Shown: piece after piece, positions 32,870-36,732 of the stretch
How the letters are laid out: each line of letters opens with the position of its first letter
How positions within the stretch are numbered: the first letter of the stretch is position 1
Origin: Clostridia bacterium
Lineage (GTDB): Bacteria > Bacillota > Clostridia > Oscillospirales > CAG-272
Assembly: GCA_017467815.1 (NCBI GenBank)
Contig: JAFUKI010000058.1
Span: forward strand, 1-36,732
Direction of reading: 5' to 3'
DNA length: 36,732 bases
Program-made: the position numbers and the translations under genes
The notes under the pieces: model-generated
The model's input: only the letters and a program-made list of their open reading frames with translations
Told to the model about the DNA's origin: nothing
The model's database searches: none

Positions 32870-33553
32870 TTATCCGACCTCATCCACATCAAAGAGTTTG
32901 AAGCCTGCGGTAGCCGCGACCGGCATAGAAAACACCAGGGTATGGGCTTCCGTATTGACACCGGCTTTATCCATAATGGACTTCATGATATCCTTCTTTT
33001 TGTCCACAGAAGATACGATAAACACCAGTTCCTTTTCCGCAGCCAGGGATACGCCGAAGAATTTTTCCGTACCGGCTGCTGTTCCCTTGGCATGGACAAC
33101 GGTTCCGCCGCCTGCACCGCCTGCACGGGCAGCATCCATTACGATTTCCGTACAGCCGGCCTGCGTGATCGCGATAATCAATTCATAATTAGACTGCATG
33201 GGTTCTCCCTCCACATCTTTTTCATCGGTTCCGTTCAGGAAATACTGATATGCTTTCGCACCGCCTATACTGGAAAGGGGCACCGCAACGGATACGCCTC
33301 TGTCCGGCAGGTCGATACGCAATTCTATCGACATCCGGTTGAACAGATGGGCGGTGCGGTTGCCGGGAACAATGGCGAAGATTACCGATTTCCCCGTTTC
33401 CATCAATCCGAGGCGGGACAACGTGCTGGGTCTTGCGGTTCCCTCTGCTACTGCTGAGTAAACCGTCTGCACATCATGTCTGGCGAAAAACTGGATAAAT
33501 TCTTCGCTTTCATCACGCCGTGCGATTGTCACTAATAAATGTATATTCTTCAT
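32870..33553 (-). CDS. Tandem PII-like signalling protein
   Basis: 227 aa, twice the ~110 aa of PII proteins. The C-terminal half (~121-213) is PII-like: AGGAGGGTVVHAKG (T-loop/nucleotide region), EKFFG, EKELVFIV and a closing FSMPV strand. The N-terminal half (~1-105) repeats the same order more weakly (EGTARPSTLSRLGL, GKSVIFAIVPG, VSVAVPL). PII proteins bind ATP/ADP and 2-oxoglutarate as trimers and control ammonium or other transporters. The partner is the DUF1538 membrane protein 91 bp upstream, so this protein probably senses a metabolite for it. No Tyr is at the classical uridylylation site. AAGGA precedes the ATG. Confidence 0.8.
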   Translation of the reverse strand: MKNIHLLVTIARRDESEEFIQFFARHDVQTVYSAVAEGTARPSTLSRLGLMETGKSVIFAIVPGNRTAHLFNRMSIELRIDLPDRGVSVAVPLSSIGGAKAYQYFLNGTDEKDVEGEPMQSNYELIIAITQAGCTEIVMDAARAGGAGGGTVVHAKGTAAGTEKFFGVSLAAEKELVFIVSSVDKKKDIMKSIMDKAGVNTEAHTLVFSMPVAATAGFKLFDVDEVG

Positions 33554-33644
33554 AGGCTACATCCTTATTGAATTTGCAGGGGACACAAGTATGCCGATGA
33601 CGGACGACTGTATGTCTGCGGTATACTGACTGCGCCGGACTCTT

Positions 33645-35165
33645 TTATGCCAGCAGATCGATAATTTCGTCGTCGCCGTAGATAACGGGTTCTTTCTTTT
33701 CCTGCTTGAGCAGACGGATCTTATATACAAGACCGAGAATCTGAATGGCAATCAGGGGAGTCATGGCTACCATTGCCACTACGCCGAAAGCGTCTGTGGA
33801 AATATTACCGCCGGCAGCTTCGCACACGCCCATTGTAAACGGCAGAAGGAATGTTGCCGTCATGGTACCGGAAGCTACTCCGCCGGAGTCAAATGCGATG
33901 GAAGTGAAAATCGGCGGAACAAACAGTGTCAGAGCAAGAGCGATGGCATAACCGGGAATCAGGAACCAGAAGATGGAGATTCCCGTCAGTGCGCGGATCA
34001 TACCGATGCCGACAGAGGCAGCAACACCGAATCCCATTGCCATAACAAGAGCTTTGGCGGGAATGGCGCCTGCTGTAATTTCTTCAACCTGTTTTTTCAG
34101 AATATGTACAGCCGGTTCGGCAGCTACGATAAAGTAACCGATGATCATACCGATCGGAATCACGATCCAGTTCATATCAAATCCGCCCATTGCGGCACCG
34201 ATGGCTTTACCGGCAGGCATGAAGCCGACATTTGCGCCGGTCAGGAACAGGACAAGGCCAATATATGTAAAAAATACGCCGACCAGGATACGCAGGAGTG
34301 TATCCTTCCCTATCCGTGAATGGAACATCTGATAGACGAAGAAGAACACGATGATGGGCAAAAGCGCCATGGTTACTTCTTTAATGAAATGGGGGAAGTT
34401 TTCCAGAAACAGTTTGACCATCTCTCTGGAATCGGACGGCACGGCATAAACTTCGGGCGTATAAGCCGCTTCTCCGGTGGGATAGAGGATACCGAGAAGC
34501 AGAACTGCCAGAATCGGACCGACGGAACAAAGTGCAACCAGACCGAAGCTGTCTCCCGATGCTTCCTTGTCAGAACGAATGGATGCCACACCGATACCCA
34601 GTGCCATGATAAAAGGAACGGTCATGGGACCTGTGGTAACGCCGCCGGAGTCAAAAGCAACCGCCTGGAAAGAGGGGTCAACGATAAACGCCAGGACAAA
34701 GACAATCAGGTAGAATATCCACAGCAGATACCGCAGCTGAATCCGAAAGAGGATACGGAGCATGGAGATTACGAGGAATGCACCCACGCCGGCCGCTACG
34801 GACCACACCAGCACAAGGTTCGGGATATTCGGCACCTGTTCTGCCAGAACCTGCAGGTCAGGTTCGGAAATGGTGATCATCATTCCGACAAACAGGGAGA
34901 TAAAGATAATGCTAAGAATTTTTCTGGATTTTGTCATCTGTGCGCCGACATATTCACCCATCGGTGTCATAGCCAGTTCGGTGCCCAGAGTGAACATACC
35001 CATACCGACCACCAGCATTACGGCACCCATGGCAAAAGTCATGAGCATATCACCGGAGATCGGTGTCAGTGTAAAGCACAGGAACAAAACAATCAGAGCC
35101 ACAGGCAGGACGGAAGAAAAAGACTCATGAATCTTTTCTGCAAGAAGTGACTTATGATTATGCAA
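33645..35165 (-). CDS. DUF1538-family membrane protein (putative transporter)
   Basis: About 506 aa, polytopic, roughly a dozen hydrophobic segments. It is an internal duplication: AFDSGGVTTGPMT (~residue 166) and AFDSGGVASGTMT (~424) head matching helices, and EPDLQVLAEQV pairs with EPAVHILKKQV. The conserved Asp-Ser-Gly-Gly stretch of each half could line an ion or solute path; substrate unknown. The first ATG of the frame (35210) has no ribosome-binding site, whereas the TTG at 35165 has AGGAG 10 nt upstream, so I prefer it. First gene of an operon with the tandem PII-like protein. Confidence 0.85.
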   Translation of the reverse strand: MHNHKSLLAEKIHESFSSVLPVALIVLFLCFTLTPISGDMLMTFAMGAVMLVVGMGMFTLGTELAMTPMGEYVGAQMTKSRKILSIIFISLFVGMMITISEPDLQVLAEQVPNIPNLVLVWSVAAGVGAFLVISMLRILFRIQLRYLLWIFYLIVFVLAFIVDPSFQAVAFDSGGVTTGPMTVPFIMALGIGVASIRSDKEASGDSFGLVALCSVGPILAVLLLGILYPTGEAAYTPEVYAVPSDSREMVKLFLENFPHFIKEVTMALLPIIVFFFVYQMFHSRIGKDTLLRILVGVFFTYIGLVLFLTGANVGFMPAGKAIGAAMGGFDMNWIVIPIGMIIGYFIVAAEPAVHILKKQVEEITAGAIPAKALVMAMGFGVAASVGIGMIRALTGISIFWFLIPGYAIALALTLFVPPIFTSIAFDSGGVASGTMTATFLLPFTMGVCEAAGGNISTDAFGVVAMVAMTPLIAIQILGLVYKIRLLKQEKKEPVIYGDDEIIDLLA

Positions 35166-35279
35166 GAGGGGGATTCTCCTTTCACGTACAGTTCGCATTA
35201 CAGGCATCATCCGACAACAACAAAAAGTCCACCTTGTCGGGTGTGATATTCTGTAATTATACTTATGTTATTTTATATT

Positions 35280-35308
35280 ATTATATCATGGGAATTCCGA
35301 AAATGCAA
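35280..35308 (-). promoter_or_regulatory. Putative promoter of the DUF1538/PII-like operon
   Basis: Minus strand TTGCAT (35303-35308), 17-bp spacer, TATAAT (35280-35285). A second TATAAT lies closer to the gene but without a good -35. Confidence 0.6.
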
Positions 35309-35394
35309 GTCGAAACAGTAAACTGAATGTTGATGTTGTGTTAAGAATTACAGGGTGTGGAATTGGGGATTTTTGGGAAAGTTTTATTTTTGTA

Positions 35395-35423
35395 TTGACA
35401 GATTCCGGTTTTGGTTGTATAAT
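35395..35423 (+). promoter_or_regulatory. Sigma-A promoter in front of the tRNA-Pro remnant
   Basis: TTGACA (35395-35400), 17-bp spacer, TATAAT (35418-35423). Both hexamers are perfect. Transcripts would enter the broken tRNA and then the intact one. Confidence 0.85.
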
Positions 35424-35449
35424 TAATGAGATATGTTGTTGGCGTTTAG

Positions 35450-35488
35450 CGGGGTGTGGCGCAGCTGGTAGCGCGCGACGTTTGGGAG
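35450..35488 (+). pseudogene. tRNA-Pro 5' half (truncated)
   Basis: Acceptor strand CGGGGTG, D-arm GCGC-AGCTGGTA-GCGC, then CGACG and the anticodon loop TTTGGGA (TGG), exactly as a tRNA-Pro. The 3' anticodon strand should be CGTCG but reads GCAAA, and no T-arm or CACTCCG end follows. It is therefore a half gene cut at or just after the anticodon loop. Confidence 0.75.
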
Positions 35489-35625
35489 CAAATCACCGCT
35501 GTGCCGCAGTCTCCGAGGAAGGTTTTGTTTTCGTTGATTTTCTCGTTTATTCTCCCGTTTTCGGTTGAGTTGAACGTGAGAAAAGAAAGCTGACCACAGT
35601 TTTGACCACAATTGAATATTTATTT
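35489..35625. other. 137-bp scar between the tRNA-Pro half and the intact tRNA-Pro
   Basis: Holds no gene I can support. Contains two TGACCACA copies 12 bp apart (35591-35598, 35603-35610). In one minus-strand frame these give a short tail containing VVKTVV and ending in TAA, which is faintly like integrase C-termini. Confidence 0.4.
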
Positions 35626-35697
35626 CGGGGTGTTGCCTAATGGTAAGGCGCTTGGTTTGGGACCAAGATCGCGCAGGTTCGATTCCTGTCACTCCGA
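35626..35697 (+). tRNA. tRNA-Pro (anticodon TGG)
   Basis: Folds fully: acceptor CGGGGTG with CACTCCG (one G-T pair), short D-arm, anticodon stem CTTGG/CCAAG with loop TTTGGGA (anticodon TGG at 35658-35660), T-arm GCAGG-TTCGATT-CCTGT, discriminator A. CCA is not encoded. No promoter is visible directly before it, so it probably relies on the promoter at 35395. Confidence 0.93.
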
Positions 35698-35704
35698 TGA
35701 TCGA

Positions 35705-35757
35705 TGCGGTTTACGCCGCAGAAAAAGCCGCAGAGTAGGGTTACTTTGCGGCTTTTT
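35705..35757 (+). terminator. Terminator after tRNA-Pro, with a competing upstream hairpin
   Basis: Main stem AAAAAGCCGCA (35722-35732) with TGCGGCTTTTT (35747-35757) plus inner AGTA/TACT. A preceding TGCGG-TTTACG-CCGCA hairpin (35705-35720) is complementary to the same arms, so alternative folds are possible. It ends 9 bp before the ribosome-binding site of the next gene. Confidence 0.75.
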
Positions 35758-35781
35758 ATATATCAAGGAGGAATAAATACC

Positions 35782-36543
35782 ATGAAACGTGCCATTTCAA
35801 ATCCTAATCGAGTTCACCACACAATGTATATACTAATTATTACAATATCTGTGGTGGCATTAATTATTTCTATAACAGTACCGACCTTTTCTTGCAAACT
35901 GTTGGAGGTAATTTTGGAAGTTTTAAAGAACTTGTCTTACGGTTGTATAGCATCCACTTTGGTTGCATGGATAATTGATTATGTTAATGTAAAAAAAGCA
36001 AACCAAAAAGCAAATGATATATATGATGCCATATATGCCGATCTTCAAGTTAGTATTGGTTTTTTTGTGGGAACATGGGCTGAAATTTGTGCAGTCTGTT
36101 TTAAAGATAATGACTATAATAACGAAAAACACTCCTGGGTGGAATGGTATGAAATAGTTAAGTCAAATTATAACCTTTTAGAGCCAGAACGGCAGCAATA
36201 TCTTTTAGAGTTTTTCCGAAATTCACTCTTACAATCAACCAAGTATGTTAACCGTTCTTTAGAGAAAATTACTTCTCAGTCTTATGTTCTTACTATAAAT
36301 GATGCTATGAATTCAGAACTCAGAAGTGTTATGTCTGATTTTAACTTTGAGTTTGGCGCATTAAATACAGATTTAGAAACCGAAAATTATGCCGAGTACT
36401 TTTGGGATCACATAGAGGCAATCAATAAAGATTTAGTGAATTATATAAATGCTTGGTCTGATATTAGCTTTTATAATAGAATTCCGTTCAAGCCATACAA
36501 GTTTTTCGACGTAGCAAAACTTCTGTTTGCAATCGAAAAATAA
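35782..36543 (+). CDS. Two-TM membrane protein of unknown function, AT-rich
   Basis: 253 aa. I do not recognise the family. Two hydrophobic helices near the N-terminus (~15-36 and ~49-70; the second runs NLSYGCIASTLVAWIIDYV) are followed by a basic patch and a ~175-residue, mainly helical, acidic cytoplasmic domain. Start ATG has AAGGAGG 10 nt before it; a longer upstream frame would run through the tRNA terminator. Base composition and codon use (many AAT, TTA, ATA) differ sharply from the GC-richer housekeeping genes, and it stands directly after a tRNA, so it was probably acquired. The layout resembles small 2-TM effector proteins, but that is only a resemblance. Confidence 0.65.
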   Translation: MKRAISNPNRVHHTMYILIITISVVALIISITVPTFSCKLLEVILEVLKNLSYGCIASTLVAWIIDYVNVKKANQKANDIYDAIYADLQVSIGFFVGTWAEICAVCFKDNDYNNEKHSWVEWYEIVKSNYNLLEPERQQYLLEFFRNSLLQSTKYVNRSLEKITSQSYVLTINDAMNSELRSVMSDFNFEFGALNTDLETENYAEYFWDHIEAINKDLVNYINAWSDISFYNRIPFKPYKFFDVAKLLFAIEK

Positions 36544-36574
36544 ATATTGTTTTTTGTCTATAGCAACGTAACCA

Positions 36575-36732
36575 CTAAGGGGTGAACGAAACGGTTCTGT
36601 TGACAAACGCCCTATGAACCACAGAAAAAAGCCCGTCCTCCAACAGAGAAACAGACTCAATAACTGTATAATCAAACGGTGTGGACTTCTCCCCATGTAT
36701 TTCACCAGCCGTTTCAAATTTAATGCACATGC
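36575..36732 (-). CDS. 3' end of an unrecognised minus-strand gene
   Basis: At least 52 codons open to the window edge, reading MCIKFETAGEIHGEKS then TPFDYTVIESVSLLEDG and FSVVHRAFVNR, ending at TAG (36575-36577). The amino-acid pattern looks like real protein, unlike the overlapping frame with Trp/Cys/Arg runs on the same strand. An ATG lies at 36730, but the gene may extend further. It converges on the 2-TM gene with a 31-bp gap. Confidence 0.45.
   Translation of the reverse strand, partial: MCIKFETAGEIHGEKSTPFDYTVIESVSLLEDGLFSVVHRAFVNRTVSFTP

Noticed and set aside
35423..35692. 89-codon minus-strand frame reading MTGIEPARSW at its start
   Set aside because: The start is the complement of the tRNA-Pro T-arm and acceptor; this is the known false ORF that covers tRNA genes.
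36433..36717. 94-codon minus-strand frame at the right edge
   Set aside because: Overlaps the 3' end of the 2-TM gene and is rich in Trp, Arg and Cys. The neighbouring frame ending at 36575 looks more like real protein.
1..36732. CRISPR array or insertion sequence
   Set aside because: No regularly spaced repeats and no transposase-like protein were seen; the only large repeats are the hydrolase paralogues.

Overview
The window is chromosomal DNA of a Gram-positive-type bacterium, most likely an uncultured member of Bacillota class Clostridia. The evidence is gene order (plsX-rnc-smc-ftsY, dprA-topA-trmFO, infC-rpmI-rplT), TrmFO, YqeK, an LCP cell-wall protein, strong AGGAGG-type ribosome-binding sites, several TTG starts and consensus sigma-A promoters. 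I cannot place it below class with confidence.

Layout. 1-992 is the 3' end of an NhaC-type antiporter on the plus strand. Reading leftwards on the minus strand are carA (its glutaminase cysteine is missing), a htpG / PheA-like / phosphoglucomutase operon, rpsU, and a long operon smc-ftsY-rdgB-yhbY-nadD-yqeK-LCP-rsfS-leuS that ends at a strong hairpin (7477-7520). smc is interrupted by one in-frame TAA at 16281-16283. From 18.8 to 23.3 kb a plus-strand block carries four tandem nucleoside-hydrolase-like paralogues with a small P-loop kinase between copies 1 and 2. It sits between smc and rnc, which are usually neighbours. Further right, again on the minus strand, are rlmB-dprA-topA-trmFO-plsX-rnc, then infC-rpmI-rplT with an attenuator-like leader and an ATT start, then a two-gene unit of a DUF1538 membrane protein and a tandem PII-like protein. 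The last 1.3 kb holds a truncated tRNA-Pro 5' half with its own promoter, an intact tRNA-Pro(TGG), an AT-rich two-TM protein of unknown function, and the 3' end of an unrecognised minus-strand gene. This looks like an accessory insertion edge.

How the genes work together. Most of the window is translation, chromosome maintenance and envelope housekeeping. The parts that depart from the ordinary are the hydrolase/kinase island (probably nucleoside or nucleoside-like salvage), the CarA lacking its nucleophile, the split smc, the doubled PII-like protein paired with a doubled membrane protein, the Cys-rich insert in HtpG, the degenerate prephenate-dehydratase-like protein, and the tRNA-Pro scar.
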